A stretch of DNA of 64,000 bases. Origin: Formosa sp. L2A11 (GTDB taxonomy: Bacteria; Bacteroidota; Bacteroidia; Flavobacteriales; Flavobacteriaceae). The first letter of the stretch is position 1; each line of letters starts with the position of its first letter. The notes below the pieces were generated by a model. The model had not been told where the DNA came from. It searched no databases and saw nothing but the letters and a program-made list of their open reading frames with translations. The stretch is from NCBI RefSeq assembly GCF_009796865.1, contig NZ_CP047028.1, forward strand, positions 434,001-498,000. Reading direction: 5' to 3'. Positions 35,678-46,254 of the stretch are shown in pieces. The position numbers and the translations under genes were made by a program.

Positions 35678-35707
35678 CAAATATACAACCTTTTTTGAAT
35701 ATCACAA
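35678..35707 (-). promoter_or_regulatory. Distal tandem promoter (P1)
   Basis: On the minus strand TTG (35707-35705), 19-bp spacer, TATATTTG (35685-35678), followed by GCAC as in P2. No gene lies between P1 and P2, so both probably feed tRNA-Glu and rpsT. Confidence 0.75.
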
Positions 35708-35740
35708 CAATAATTGAAAGTTTTTTAAAAAAAATTATAA

Positions 35741-37219
35741 TTAATATGCTTTTGCGAATAACACGCGACGTGTAGACGGCTTTCCGCTAAACACACAAAC
35801 ACCTTCCTCCTCTACCGAGTTCTCTGGAATACAACGTATTGTAGCCTTAGTAATGTCTTTTATCTTGTTTTCAGTCTCTGTAGTACCGTCCCAATGCGCA
35901 GAAATGAATCCTCCAGTTTTTTCTAAAGTTTCTTTAAATTCATCAAAAGTATTTACTTCTGTAGTATGAGTTGCTCTAAAATCAAAAGCCTTCTTATATA
36001 AGGTATCTTGTATTTCTGTCATTAATCCTTCTACAATACCTGTAAGTAAATCTAAGGATACAACTTCTTTAGTTAACGTATCTCTTCTAGCCAGCTCTAC
36101 AGTTCCGTTCTCAATGTCTTTAGGTCCTATTGCTATTCGTAAAGGCACACCTTGTAACTCGTGTTGTGCAAATTTAGCTCCAGGTCTATATGTTGTACGG
36201 TTATCATACTTTACAGAAATATTTTTAGCTCTTAAATCACTAATAATTAAATTTGCAATTTTAGAAACCTCTTCAAATTGTTCTTCTGTCTTATATATAG
36301 GAACAATAACAACTTGATTTGGGGCTAAGTTTGGAGGCAATACTAAACCATGATCGTCACTATGCGTCATAATTAATGCTCCCATTAAACGCGTAGACAC
36401 CCCCCAAGAGGTTGCCCAAACATAATCTTGCTTCCCTTCTTTAGAAGTAAACTTAACATCGAATGCCTTTGCAAAGTTTTGCCCTAAAAAATGAGAAGTT
36501 CCTGCTTGCAACGCTTTTCCGTCTTGCATTAAAGCTTCAATACAATACGTATCGTCTGCGCCTGCAAAACGTTCACTTTCTGTTTTAAGACCTTTAATAA
36601 CAGGTATAGCCATAAATTTCTCAACAAAAGTAGCATATACATTATTCATTAACTGTGCTTCTGACAAAGCTTCAGCTTTTGTTTCGTGCGCCGTATGCCC
36701 TTCTTGCCATAAAAATTCTGCTGTACGTAAAAATAAACGCGTACGCATTTCCCAACGTACCACATTAGCCCATTGGTTTATTAATAAAGGTAAATCTCTA
36801 TAAGATTGTACCCAACCTTTAAAGGTGTTCCAAATTATAGCCTCACTTGTTGGTCTTACAACTAATTCTTCTTCTAATTTTGCTTCTGGATCTACACGTA
36901 ACTTCCCTGGTCTATCAGGGTCATTTTGCAATCTATAATGTGTAACCACAGCACATTCTTTAGCAAAGCCTTCTGCATTCTTCTCTTCGGCTTCAAATAG
37001 ACTTTTAGGTACAAATAAAGGAAAGTATGCGTTTTGATGACCTGTTTCTTTAAACATACGGTCTAATTCTGCTTGCATCTTTTCCCAAATAGCATATCCA
37101 TATGGTTTTATAACCATACATCCTCTAACTGCCGAATTTTCAGCTAGATCCGCTTTTACTACTAATTCGTTATACCACTTAGAGTAGTCTTCCGCTCTGC
37201 TTGTAAGTTTTTTGCTCAT
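35741..37219 (-). CDS. proS: Prolyl-tRNA synthetase (archaeal/eukaryotic-type, short form)
   Basis: 492 aa, the short form without editing insert. Class II motifs: motif 1 around [20 protein letters not shown], motif 2 [20 protein letters not shown], motif 3 [40 protein letters not shown] and the C-terminal anticodon domain follow. It keeps the HEXXH-like QEGHTAH typical of this type, and its terminal residues AKAY resemble the conserved C-terminal Tyr of the form. Single gene, divergent from a lipoprotein gene. Confidence 0.97.
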   Translation of the reverse strand: MSKKLTSRAEDYSKWYNELVVKADLAENSAVRGCMVIKPYGYAIWEKMQAELDRMFKETGHQNAYFPLFVPKSLFEAEEKNAEGFAKECAVVTHYRLQNDPDRPGKLRVDPEAKLEEELVVRPTSEAIIWNTFKGWVQSYRDLPLLINQWANVVRWEMRTRLFLRTAEFLWQEGHTAHETKAEALSEAQLMNNVYATFVEKFMAIPVIKGLKTESERFAGADDTYCIEALMQDGKALQAGTSHFLGQNFAKAFDVKFTSKEGKQDYVWATSWGVSTRLMGALIMTHSDDHGLVLPPNLAPNQVVIVPIYKTEEQFEEVSKIANLIISDLRAKNISVKYDNRTTYRPGAKFAQHELQGVPLRIAIGPKDIENGTVELARRDTLTKEVVSLDLLTGIVEGLMTEIQDTLYKKAFDFRATHTTEVNTFDEFKETLEKTGGFISAHWDGTTETENKIKDITKATIRCIPENSVEEEGVCVFSGKPSTRRVLFAKAY

Positions 37220-37284
37220 ATTGTTAAATTTGGCATAAATATTGCCACTATGTTAAATACATTAAATAGTTACACAAAACTAAC

Positions 37285-37292
37285 TATTTTTG
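37285..37292 (+). promoter_or_regulatory. -7 box deciding the start of the G/Y/W-rich lipoprotein gene
   Basis: TATTTTTG; transcription would begin near 37299. In-frame ATGs at 37250 and 37295 would lie upstream of or at that point, so the ATG at 37322 is preferred, which also gives a normal lipoprotein signal. Confidence 0.55.
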
Positions 37293-37321
37293 TTATGTTC
37301 AACAATAAATTTAATCTAGAT

Positions 37322-38353
37322 ATGAGATATAAAGATATTCTAAAACAAAAACCACTCTTTTTTATAATGCTTTCTAGCTTGCTTGTACTCTCATCTTGTG
37401 GAAGTTCAGCATACTATAGTCAGCAAAGTACCGACGGTATTTACGGGACTCCAAAGAGCGAAGTTGTCTATCAAAATTACGATACAGCAGAAAATGTGTA
37501 CTATAAAAACTATTTCAAAGAGAAAACTCAAGAAATAGACGAGTATAATGCGGAACAAGATTCTGTTTTCACAGATGTAGATAGTTACCAAAGTAACACG
37601 TATGTAGAAGACAATTATACAGATGATGATTCTTATGCATACCAAAATAATTACAATGGTAATGGCGGTTGGGGTCAAGAAACCGACGGAGTAACTGTAA
37701 CAATTTATAACGATCCTTATATGTATGGCGGTTATGGTCATGGTTTCCCTTATTTTGGATATAGCTGGGGTTATGCTGGTTGGTACAGACCTTACTACGG
37801 CTGGGGTGGCGGCAGATACTACCCTCCTAATTTTGGTGGATGGGGTTACGGCGGAGGCTGGGCCTTTGGTTGGGGTTACCCTAGTGGTTACTGGGGACGT
37901 CCTGGTTACAGATACGGATATTATAATAATCGATACCATAGAAGCTATTCACATTATAACAGAGGCGGTCTCTCTTACAATTCCAATAACAGATACTTAA
38001 ATAGTAATCGTTATGCTAAAACAAATACGAACTCTAGTAGATATCAAAACCTGAGTAGAAATAGCAAAACAAGTACTAGAAACAATAATACAACACGTAG
38101 AAATTATACTACAACTAGAAACACATCAAACTACAGCAGACAAAGACCAACAACAAACAGAACAAGTACATCAAGAAGTACAAGGTCTACAACACGTTCT
38201 TCGTCTTCATCAAACAGAAGTTACTCAAGCCCTACTCGAAGCTCATCTTCTTCTAGCAGAAGCTATTCTTCTCCTTCAAGAAGCTCTTCACCTTCTAGCA
38301 GTACAGGATCTTCTAGTAGAAGTAGCGGTAGCAGATCTTCTAGAGGTAGATAA
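37322..38353 (+). CDS. Low-complexity lipoprotein, Gly/Tyr/Trp-rich middle and Ser/Arg-rich tail
   Basis: 343 aa. Signal MRYKDILKQKPLFFIMLSSL with lipobox VLSSC. Residues about 30-120 are acidic, Tyr/Asp/Asn-rich (AYQNNYNGNGG). Residues about 125-205 are dominated by Gly, Tyr and Trp (YGGYGHGFPYFGYSWGYAGW, FGGWGYGGGWAFGWGYPSGY). The last 120 are basic with Ser/Arg/Thr/Asn tracts (RSSSSSNRSYSSP, SRSSGSRSSRGR). Probably an intrinsically disordered outer-membrane lipoprotein whose tail binds an anionic surface (inference). Conserved beside the FadL-type gene 25 bp downstream in related genomes as I recall; function unknown. Confidence 0.8.
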   Translation: MRYKDILKQKPLFFIMLSSLLVLSSCGSSAYYSQQSTDGIYGTPKSEVVYQNYDTAENVYYKNYFKEKTQEIDEYNAEQDSVFTDVDSYQSNTYVEDNYTDDDSYAYQNNYNGNGGWGQETDGVTVTIYNDPYMYGGYGHGFPYFGYSWGYAGWYRPYYGWGGGRYYPPNFGGWGYGGGWAFGWGYPSGYWGRPGYRYGYYNNRYHRSYSHYNRGGLSYNSNNRYLNSNRYAKTNTNSSRYQNLSRNSKTSTRNNNTTRRNYTTTRNTSNYSRQRPTTNRTSTSRSTRSTTRSSSSSNRSYSSPTRSSSSSSRSYSSPSRSSSPSSSTGSSSRSSGSRSSRGR

Positions 38354-38377
38354 TAACAAAAAACAGAATTATTTATA

Positions 38378-39901
38378 ATGAATTTTAAAACGATAGTTTT
38401 TATAATTGCAGGCATTTTTACAGTGCCTGCTTTTTATGCTCAAGACATTACAGACGCATTAAGATATTCTCAAGATAACATTGTAGGAACGGCAAGATAT
38501 AGAGCGTTAAGTGGTGCTTTCGGAGCACTAGGAGGAGACTTATCTGCAGCGAGTTTAAACCCTGCAGGTTCGGCAGTGTTTACAAATAGCTTTATGTCTT
38601 TTACATTAATCAATTTAAACATAAAAAACAATACAGAATACTATAACGGGAACGACTCTAATTCAGATTCGTATACAGAGTTCTCTCAAATAGGAACGGC
38701 TTTTGTTTTTAATAGTCAGAACCCAAATAGTTCTTTTAAAAGATTCACCTTCGGTTTTACTTACGATAAAACTCATGATTACAAAGACGATTGGACAGCA
38801 CATGGTATTGGAGCGAACTCTATTGCAAACTACTTTTTAGATTACGCACAAGGCTTACCTTTAAATGAAATTTCGGCTTTACAAAATGAATCCTTTTCTG
38901 ATGCATATTCAGAAATCGGACAAATCTATGGCTCAGATAATCAACAAGCTTTTTTAGGGTATGAATCTTACATTATAGATCCTGTAAATAGCTCTGATGA
39001 GAACACAGAATATAATGCGAACATAGCGCCTGGAGAATTCGAACAAAACTACATCTATTCTGCAACAGGTTACAATGGTAAAATTGCAGTAAACTTAGCC
39101 TCTCAAGTAAACGACAAATTATACATAGGAATTAATTTAAACTCTCATTTTTTAAATTACGACCGTACAACTTACTTAACAGAGTCTAATTCTAACACAG
39201 GTTCTTTGGTGAGAGATGTAGATTTTGAAAACAGATTATCTACCATTGGTAGCGGATTCTCTTTTCAATTAGGAACAATTTATAAAGCGACACAAAGTTT
39301 AAGATTAGGATTAACATACAACTCGCCAGTATGGTACACTATTGAAGAAGAAACAACACAATCTATCTCTACAATAAGAGTTGACGATTCTGGAACAATA
39401 AGACAAGTTGTTAATCCAAGAATTACTAATGTTTTTCCTGATTACAAATTGCAAACACCTGGAAAAATCACAGGAAGTTTAGCCTATGTTTTTGGAGCTA
39501 AAGGACTAATTAGTTTAGACTATAATTATAAAGATTACGGAAATACTAAATTTAAACAAAATAACGATTCTTATTTTAGTGAACAGAACAACATTATTAG
39601 TAACCAACTAAAAGGAGCGTCTTCGCTTGCTATTGGTGGAGAATACAGATTAAAACAATTTAGTTTAAGAGGCGGATATCGTTTTGAAGAAAGCCCTTAT
39701 AAAAACGGAAAAACGGTAGGCGACTTAACAGGATACTCTGTTGGGTTAGGTTATAGTTTTGGATTAACAAATATTGATGTTACTTTCGATCAATATCATC
39801 GCGATTCAGAATACCAACTTTACAATGTTGGCTTAACAGATGCTGCATCTTTAGACACAAGAGTTTCTAACGTTACATTCACCTTAAGTTTTGCCTTGTA
39901 A
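38378..39901 (+). CDS. OmpP1/FadL family outer-membrane transporter
   Basis: 507 aa. Signal peptide MNFKTIVFIIAGIFTVPAFY, cleaved after AQ. Mature start DITDALRYSQDNIVGTARYR and GALGGDLSAASLNPAGSAVF is the FadL-like N-terminal plug with its NPA motif. The rest is a beta-barrel of alternating aromatic strands (SLRLGLTYNSPVWYTIEEET; GYSVGLGYSFGLTNIDVTFD), ending in Phe-Ala-Leu. Imports hydrophobic compounds. 25 bp after the low-complexity lipoprotein gene; likely one operon. Confidence 0.9.
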   Translation: MNFKTIVFIIAGIFTVPAFYAQDITDALRYSQDNIVGTARYRALSGAFGALGGDLSAASLNPAGSAVFTNSFMSFTLINLNIKNNTEYYNGNDSNSDSYTEFSQIGTAFVFNSQNPNSSFKRFTFGFTYDKTHDYKDDWTAHGIGANSIANYFLDYAQGLPLNEISALQNESFSDAYSEIGQIYGSDNQQAFLGYESYIIDPVNSSDENTEYNANIAPGEFEQNYIYSATGYNGKIAVNLASQVNDKLYIGINLNSHFLNYDRTTYLTESNSNTGSLVRDVDFENRLSTIGSGFSFQLGTIYKATQSLRLGLTYNSPVWYTIEEETTQSISTIRVDDSGTIRQVVNPRITNVFPDYKLQTPGKITGSLAYVFGAKGLISLDYNYKDYGNTKFKQNNDSYFSEQNNIISNQLKGASSLAIGGEYRLKQFSLRGGYRFEESPYKNGKTVGDLTGYSVGLGYSFGLTNIDVTFDQYHRDSEYQLYNVGLTDAASLDTRVSNVTFTLSFAL

Positions 39902-39922
39902 AAACATACTTTAATACATATT

Positions 39923-39965
39923 AAACGGGTCTGATTTTAATTAAAAATCAGACCCGTTTCTTTTT
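39923..39965 (+). terminator. Terminator of the lipoprotein-FadL operon
   Basis: 16-bp stem AAACGGGTCTGATTTT / AAAATCAGACCCGTTT followed by CTTTTT. Confidence 0.92.
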
Positions 39966-40023
39966 GCTTTTTCTTCAATTATTAATTGTTTCATAATTCA
40001 AACTTAAAGAAAACTGAATTACT

Positions 40024-40031
40024 TATCTTTG
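40024..40031 (+). promoter_or_regulatory. -7 box of folE
   Basis: TATCTTTG, 30 bp before the folE ATG. No TTG at the usual -33 distance. Confidence 0.5.
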
Positions 40032-40061
40032 TGCATTAAAACAGCTTTATTTTTTAGATAA

Positions 40062-40739
40062 ATGAAATTTGACGACAATACAGAAGAGTTTGATGCTATG
40101 GGCGATAACCATATTGGAAGTGCTACAGATTCACCAATGCTTCCCGATGCTTTTAAACTTTCGGACGATAAAAAAGTAGAATCCATAAAAGAAGATGTTC
40201 GCCATATTATGGAAACATTAGGCTTAGACTTAACAGACGATAGTTTAAAAGGCACACCTAATCGTGTTGCTAAAATGTTTGTGAAAGAGATTTTTAGCGG
40301 ATTAAATCCTGATAAAAAACCAACAGCTTCTACCTTCGATAATAAATATAAGTACGGTGAAATGTTAGTTGAAAAAAACATCACCTTATACTCCACTTGC
40401 GAGCATCATTTTTTACCAATAGTAGGAAGAGCACATGTTGCCTACATCTCTAAAGGTAATGTTGTTGGCTTATCAAAAATGAATCGTATTGTAGATTATT
40501 ATGCAAAACGACCTCAAGTACAAGAACGATTAACAATTCAGATTGTAAAAGAATTACAAGTTGTATTAGGAACAGAAGATGTTGCATGTATTATAGATGC
40601 TAAACATTTATGTGTAAATTCTAGAGGTATTAGAGATATAGAAAGCAGTACCGTAACAGCAGAATTTGGAGGGAAATTTAAAGAAAAGGACACTCGCAGA
40701 GAATTCATTGAGTACATTAAATTAGAGACGCAATTTTAA
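40062..40739 (+). CDS. folE: GTP cyclohydrolase I
   Basis: 225 aa. Zn ligands Cys and His in YSTCEHHFLPIVGRAHVAYI, second Cys in EDVACIIDAKHLCVNSRGIR; substrate motif GLSKMNRIVDYYAKRPQVQE. The first 40 residues are a variable extension. Makes dihydroneopterin triphosphate, the first folate precursor; folP is also in this window. Followed 15 bp later by cysS. Confidence 0.97.
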   Translation: MKFDDNTEEFDAMGDNHIGSATDSPMLPDAFKLSDDKKVESIKEDVRHIMETLGLDLTDDSLKGTPNRVAKMFVKEIFSGLNPDKKPTASTFDNKYKYGEMLVEKNITLYSTCEHHFLPIVGRAHVAYISKGNVVGLSKMNRIVDYYAKRPQVQERLTIQIVKELQVVLGTEDVACIIDAKHLCVNSRGIRDIESSTVTAEFGGKFKEKDTRREFIEYIKLETQF

Positions 40740-40754
40740 ATTACCAAGATTATT

Positions 40755-42239
<1,485 letters not shown>

Positions 42240-42248
42240 AAACATAAC

Positions 42249-42280
42249 ACGGACAAGCCTTTACACTTGTCCGTTTTTTT
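42249..42280 (+). terminator. cysS terminator
   Basis: ACGGACAAG / CTTGTCCGT followed by seven T; ends 10 bp before yidD, so yidD probably depends on read-through or its own promoter. Confidence 0.88.
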
Positions 42281-42289
42281 ACATACTTA

Positions 42290-42511
42290 ATGAAACGTTT
42301 TTTAATCGCTCCTTTCCTATTCTTAATAAAGATATACCAATTGTTTATATCTCCATTAAGACCTCCTTCGTGTAGATACCATCCCACATGTTCTCAATAC
42401 ACAAAAGAAGCACTTGTAAAACATGGATTACTAAAAGGCGGCTGGTTAGCAATTAAACGTATTTTTAGTTGCACCCCTTGGGGAGGCTCCGGTTACGATC
42501 CTGTACCTTAA
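42290..42511 (+). CDS. yidD: Membrane protein insertion efficiency factor YidD
   Basis: 73 aa. Diagnostic [40 protein letters not shown] and [20 protein letters not shown] with the three conserved cysteines. Amphipathic inner-membrane-associated protein aiding YidC insertion. Confidence 0.96.
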   Translation: MKRFLIAPFLFLIKIYQLFISPLRPPSCRYHPTCSQYTKEALVKHGLLKGGWLAIKRIFSCTPWGGSGYDPVP

Positions 42512-42611
42512 TATATTCATATAAATAACAAAACTTTAATAGTCGATAACAAGCTATTCTTTTTTAATACTTGAGCAAATGTATATATTTACTCATTGAA
42601 AACTAAACACT

Positions 42612-43538
42612 ATGCACTTTTTAAAATTCGATTGGAACCCTACTTCTGGAATTGATATTATTGGTAATTTCCAACTTCATTTTTATAGCCTTATGTGGGT
42701 TACAGCCTTTTTATTAGGTTGGTATGTTATGAAACGTATCTACGAAAAAGAGCATGTTTCTTTAGAGTATCTAGATCCGTTATTTATTTATACTGTTTTA
42801 GCCACTATGATTGGTGCACGTTTAGGACATGTTATTTTTTACCAACCAGAATTATTTCAACAAGATTTTCTTAGTATCTTTTTACCAATTAGAACCAAAC
42901 CAGAACTTGAATTTACTGGATTTCAAGGTTTAGCCAGTCACGGTGCTGCAATTGGTATTATTATAGGAATGTATTTATACAGAAGAAAATACAACTACAA
43001 ATCTTTAATGTGGATTTTAGATCGTATTGTAATTCCAGTATCCCTAGGTGCAATTTTTATAAGAATTGGAAACTTTATCAATTCAGAAATTATAGGAAAA
43101 GTTACAGATTCTAGTTTGGGTGTTCGTTTTATTCAAGATGAATATAGTAAACGTGAAGCAATGCAACTTACAGGTATTAAAAATTATAAAGAAGCTTATA
43201 ATGCCATTGCAAACAATCCGCAATTTCAGAACTTATTAGACGCTGTACCTTATAGACATGCTGCACAGTTATACGAATCTGCTTGTTATGTATTTGTATT
43301 CATAATTTTATGGGTTATCTATACAAAAACAAACAAAAAAGACAATCCTGGATTTTTATTCGGTTTATTTTTAGTTTTACTTTGGACTATTAGATTCTTT
43401 GTAGAATTTGTAAAAGTAGCACAAGTAAACGATCGTGCAACATGGGCATTAAACACCGGCCAATGGCTAAGTATTCCTTTTATATTAGTTGGATTTTACT
43501 TTATGTTTTTATATAAAGGCTCTTCTAAAAAAGCTTAA
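42612..43538 (+). CDS. lgt: Prolipoprotein diacylglyceryl transferase
   Basis: 308 aa, about seven membrane helices. Signature GARLGHVIFYQPEL, HG in GLASHGAAIGIII, and RIGNFINSEIIGKVTDSSLG (Lgt signature with the catalytic Arg region). Attaches diacylglycerol to the lipobox Cys of the many lipoproteins encoded in this window. 12 bp before the DUF192 gene. Confidence 0.97.
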   Translation: MHFLKFDWNPTSGIDIIGNFQLHFYSLMWVTAFLLGWYVMKRIYEKEHVSLEYLDPLFIYTVLATMIGARLGHVIFYQPELFQQDFLSIFLPIRTKPELEFTGFQGLASHGAAIGIIIGMYLYRRKYNYKSLMWILDRIVIPVSLGAIFIRIGNFINSEIIGKVTDSSLGVRFIQDEYSKREAMQLTGIKNYKEAYNAIANNPQFQNLLDAVPYRHAAQLYESACYVFVFIILWVIYTKTNKKDNPGFLFGLFLVLLWTIRFFVEFVKVAQVNDRATWALNTGQWLSIPFILVGFYFMFLYKGSSKKA

Positions 43539-43550
43539 AATCAAGTTATT

Positions 43551-44042
43551 ATGAAAGTCTCGAAACTTATAGGTTCTATTATTTTATTAGGAATAGCCAC
43601 TTTAACTTTAGCGTGTAAGAATGAAGAAAAAGAAAACATTACACCTACAGAAATTTCATTTAAAAAAGAAGGTGAGTTAACGCTTTATAAAGCAAAAACA
43701 GACACAATAATTAAAGCATTAGATATTGAAATAGCAGATAATGGATATGACCGCGAAACAGGATTAATGTACAGAACTTCTATGAAAAATGATAACGGAA
43801 TGTTATTTGTATTTCCTAATGAAGAGCCTCGAGCTTTTTACATGAAAAACACTCAAATTGCACTAGACCTTATTTACATTGGAAAAAATAAAACCATTGT
43901 AAGCATCTCTAAAAATGCTAAACCCATGGACGAAACCTCATTACTATCTTACAAACCGGCAATGTATGTGTTAGAAGTAAATGCGGGCTTAGCAGATATT
44001 TGGCAACTTAAAGAAGGAGATTCTATAGCATATACTAAATAA
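43551..44042 (+). CDS. DUF192 lipoprotein
   Basis: 163 aa. Signal with lipobox LTLAC (Cys22). The DUF192 domain covers residues about 50-160: EIADNGYDRETGLMYRTSMK, NGMLFVFPNEEPRAFYMKNT, LDLIYIGKNKTIVSISKNAK and YVLEVNAGLADIWQLKEGD. A small beta-barrel family of unknown function, often exported. Likely co-transcribed with lgt. Confidence 0.92.
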   Translation: MKVSKLIGSIILLGIATLTLACKNEEKENITPTEISFKKEGELTLYKAKTDTIIKALDIEIADNGYDRETGLMYRTSMKNDNGMLFVFPNEEPRAFYMKNTQIALDLIYIGKNKTIVSISKNAKPMDETSLLSYKPAMYVLEVNAGLADIWQLKEGDSIAYTK

Positions 44043-44085
44043 TATAAATTTTAAGTAACCGGAATTTTATTGAAATTTTTAAATT

Positions 44086-44127
44086 AAAAAGTCGGATTAA
44101 ATTAGAAATAATTTAATCCGACTTTTT
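44086..44127. terminator. Bidirectional terminator
   Basis: 17-bp perfect stem AAAAAGTCGGATTAAAT / ATTTAATCCGACTTTTT between the convergent DUF192 and rhodanese genes. Confidence 0.92.
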
Positions 44128-44147
44128 AATTTTCATGATTTAAGATT

Positions 44148-44543
44148 TTAATCTTTTACAATGTCTTTTCCTTTATGTTTCCATTCTGAAATCCCACCTC
44201 GCAAATCGAAAATCTTTACAAAACCTGCATCTTTAAGTTTCTGAGCACATTCTGCACTTCTTTTGCCTGAGTTACAATATAAGGCCACAGGCTTAGTCTT
44301 ATCTAAATCTTTTATATCCTGCTCAAAAGTAGCCGAATTATAATCTACATGCTGTGAATTTATAATATAACCTTGTTTAAAGCGATCTTCTTCAGATCTT
44401 AAGTCTACCAATTGCACATCATCTAAACTAAGAAGCGATTGCATTTCTTCTGCTGAAACCACTTCAATAACACCTGCCTCATTGTTATTACATGACGAGC
44501 ATAATAAAATTATAAAACAATAAAGTATATTTATTTTTTTCAT
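44148..44543 (-). CDS. Rhodanese-like lipoprotein
   Basis: 131 aa. Lipoprotein signal to LLCSSC (Cys17). Single rhodanese domain with active Cys in VALYCNSGKRSAECAQKL and the CH2A-like VQLVDLRSEEDRFKQGYI. Sulfurtransferase or thiol-redox role outside the cytosol. 10 bp downstream of a cytosolic rhodanese gene. Confidence 0.92.
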   Translation of the reverse strand: MKKINILYCFIILLCSSCNNNEAGVIEVVSAEEMQSLLSLDDVQLVDLRSEEDRFKQGYIINSQHVDYNSATFEQDIKDLDKTKPVALYCNSGKRSAECAQKLKDAGFVKIFDLRGGISEWKHKGKDIVKD

Positions 44544-44553
44544 CTAGTTTATA

Positions 44554-44868
44554 TTACCGCTCTTCTACCTCACCGGCCCAGTCGTTAAATCCTCCTAATA
44601 AGTTATACGTGTTTTCAATTCCTAATTGATTCATGATTTCGCAAGACTTACCGCTTCTTGCTCCAGAACGACAATACACATAGTAGTTTTTAGATTTATC
44701 TAATTTATCTACTTGATTAACAAATTCCTGTCCTAAATAAAAATCGATATGTTTAGAGTTTGGTATAAATCCTTGGTCTACTTCATCATCTGTACGAACG
44801 TCTAAAATAACAGCATTACTATCGCTAGCTAATTGCTCTACCCATTCTTCTTGTGTTAAATCTGCCAT
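44554..44868 (-). CDS. Rhodanese-like protein (cytosolic)
   Basis: 104 aa, no signal. LDVRTDDEVDQGFIPNSKHI, active-site loop YVYCRSGARSGKSCEIMNQL (Cys about 70), end LLGGFNDWAGEVEER. Forms a two-gene unit with the rhodanese lipoprotein gene. Confidence 0.93.
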   Translation of the reverse strand: MADLTQEEWVEQLASDSNAVILDVRTDDEVDQGFIPNSKHIDFYLGQEFVNQVDKLDKSKNYYVYCRSGARSGKSCEIMNQLGIENTYNLLGGFNDWAGEVEER

Positions 44869-44924
44869 AATTGTTTGAATATTTTAATTACAAATTTATA
44901 ATATCTTTAATATATAAACGAAAA

Positions 44925-44955
44925 AAAATCCGAAGTCTTACAATTTCGGATTTTA
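44925..44955 (-). terminator. Terminator of the TlpA-like gene
   Basis: AATCCGAA (44927-44934) pairs with TTCGGATT (44945-44952), flanked by an A run giving T on the minus strand. It lies about 100 bp after the TlpA-like stop and upstream of the rhodanese unit. Confidence 0.7.
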
Positions 44956-45052
44956 TTATTTTTAAAATGGAGCTATATTATAATTTTAAAACATAACAAA
45001 CAGACATAACACCCTATATTTAATAGCGTTACAATTAAATATACCTAATATA

Positions 45053-45592
45053 TTATTTTAAGAATGTTTTAACCTCAGCCTCTAAAGCTTCGTAAGTAAA
45101 TGGCGTTTCGTAAAACTGTCGTCTGTCTTTATTATATATAATGGTAACAGGAATGGTTCCCGACCAATTACGATTTACTTTAGGAATCCATGTTTCAGAA
45201 TCTTGATCGTTTAAAGCAATAACTTTAGATTGTATATTATGGTTTGTAATAAATGGTTTCAATTTAGAATCGTAAACATTCGGAAAATCTAAACTCACTA
45301 ACACTAATTCTACATGTTTTGAAGCATACTCTGTTCTCAATTTTTCAAAATGAGGTAATTCTTTAACACAAGGTGCACACCAAGTTGCCCAGAAATTAAT
45401 TACATGCACATTATCATCTTCTACATGCAGTAAAGGTTCTAACTCCTCAAAATTATAAACTATTAAATCTACATTGCTTACCGTTTTTTCGTTCTGTGCT
45501 ACGGTATTTACATCTTCCTTTACGGAATCTTTTTTAGTATCATTTTTACATGCAAAACAACATAAGCATACTAATAAAATAATGTTTTTCAT
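45053..45592 (-). CDS. TlpA-like thioredoxin-domain lipoprotein
   Basis: 179 aa from ATG at 45592; an upstream in-frame TTG at 45616 adds eight polar residues that would spoil the signal. Lipobox LCCFAC (about Cys15). Active site WCAPC in INFWATWCAPCVKELPHFEK, followed by VELVLVSLDFPNV and the cis-Pro region GTIPVTIIYNKD. Periplasmic thiol-disulfide oxidoreductase. Divergent from marR. Confidence 0.92.
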   Translation of the reverse strand: MKNIILLVCLCCFACKNDTKKDSVKEDVNTVAQNEKTVSNVDLIVYNFEELEPLLHVEDDNVHVINFWATWCAPCVKELPHFEKLRTEYASKHVELVLVSLDFPNVYDSKLKPFITNHNIQSKVIALNDQDSETWIPKVNRNWSGTIPVTIIYNKDRRQFYETPFTYEALEAEVKTFLK

Positions 45593-45679
45593 GTTATAAA
45601 AATAGTCAACGCTCAAACCCTTAAAATAACTTTAACAAAACATTATACAAAACAGTTAGAATCATTACAGTCTTTAAGA

Positions 45680-45704
45680 TACATTTGTATATACAATTAT
45701 TGTA
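45680..45704 (+). promoter_or_regulatory. marR promoter with overlapping palindromic operators
   Basis: -7 box TACATTTG (45680-45687) overlaps the 12-bp palindrome TTGTATATACAA (45685-45696). A second inverted repeat TACAATTATTGTA (45692-45704) ends one base before the ATG. The overlap suggests autorepression by the MarR protein. Confidence 0.65.
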
Positions 45705-45705
45705 C

Positions 45706-46161
45706 ATGAAACAGTTAGAAGATATATTAAAAACAAATACACCTATTCCTTTAAATAAAAAAACGGTACTTAACATTACGTACTCAAGTATTTGGACAAA
45801 AGATGTAGTAAATGCGGTTTTAAAATCTTTTGATATTTCTAACGAACAGTTTAATGTATTACGCATTTTAAGAGGAAAGAAGGGAAAACCTGCAAACTTA
45901 CAGGATATTCAAGACCGCATGATAAATAAAATGAGTAACACAACACGATTAGTAGATAAACTGATTGCAAAAGATTATGTTGAACGTTTTACTTGTAAAA
46001 AAAACAGACGAAAAGTTGAAATTTTTATCACAAAAAAAGGATTAAATATTTTAAAAGAAATAGATCCTATAGTAGATAAAACAGAATCTGAAATTACCGC
46101 AAACCTAACTACAAAAGAGTTAGAAACTTTAAATCTTTTATTGACTAAATTAAGATCTTAA
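45706..46161 (+). CDS. MarR family transcriptional regulator
   Basis: 151 aa from ATG at 45706; the longer in-frame reading from a TTG at 45685 overlaps the -7 box. Winged HTH: FDISNEQFNVLRILRGKKGK, DIQDRMINKMSNTTRLVDKL (recognition helix), KDYVERFTCKKNRRKVEIFI (wing). The yceI gene 93 bp downstream carries a copy of the operator core, so MarR probably controls both. Confidence 0.93.
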   Translation: MKQLEDILKTNTPIPLNKKTVLNITYSSIWTKDVVNAVLKSFDISNEQFNVLRILRGKKGKPANLQDIQDRMINKMSNTTRLVDKLIAKDYVERFTCKKNRRKVEIFITKKGLNILKEIDPIVDKTESEITANLTTKELETLNLLLTKLRS

Positions 46162-46187
46162 TCTTATTACAAACAGGCTACTGTTAG

Positions 46188-46197
46188 ACAATAATTG
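46188..46197 (+). promoter_or_regulatory. Candidate second MarR site before yceI
   Basis: ACAATAATTG is the reverse complement of CAATTATTGT in the marR operator (45692-45704). It lies 58 bp before the yceI ATG. Confidence 0.45.
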
Positions 46198-46254
46198 AAA
46201 AAAAATCCGAAAAGAAATAATAATCATTTATATAATTAAATACCAGAAACAAAC

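Noticed and set aside
37406-38000. Long frames on both strands within the G/Y/W-rich lipoprotein
   Set aside because: They are repetitive translations (Ile/Val/Thr-rich) caused by the biased codons of the real gene.
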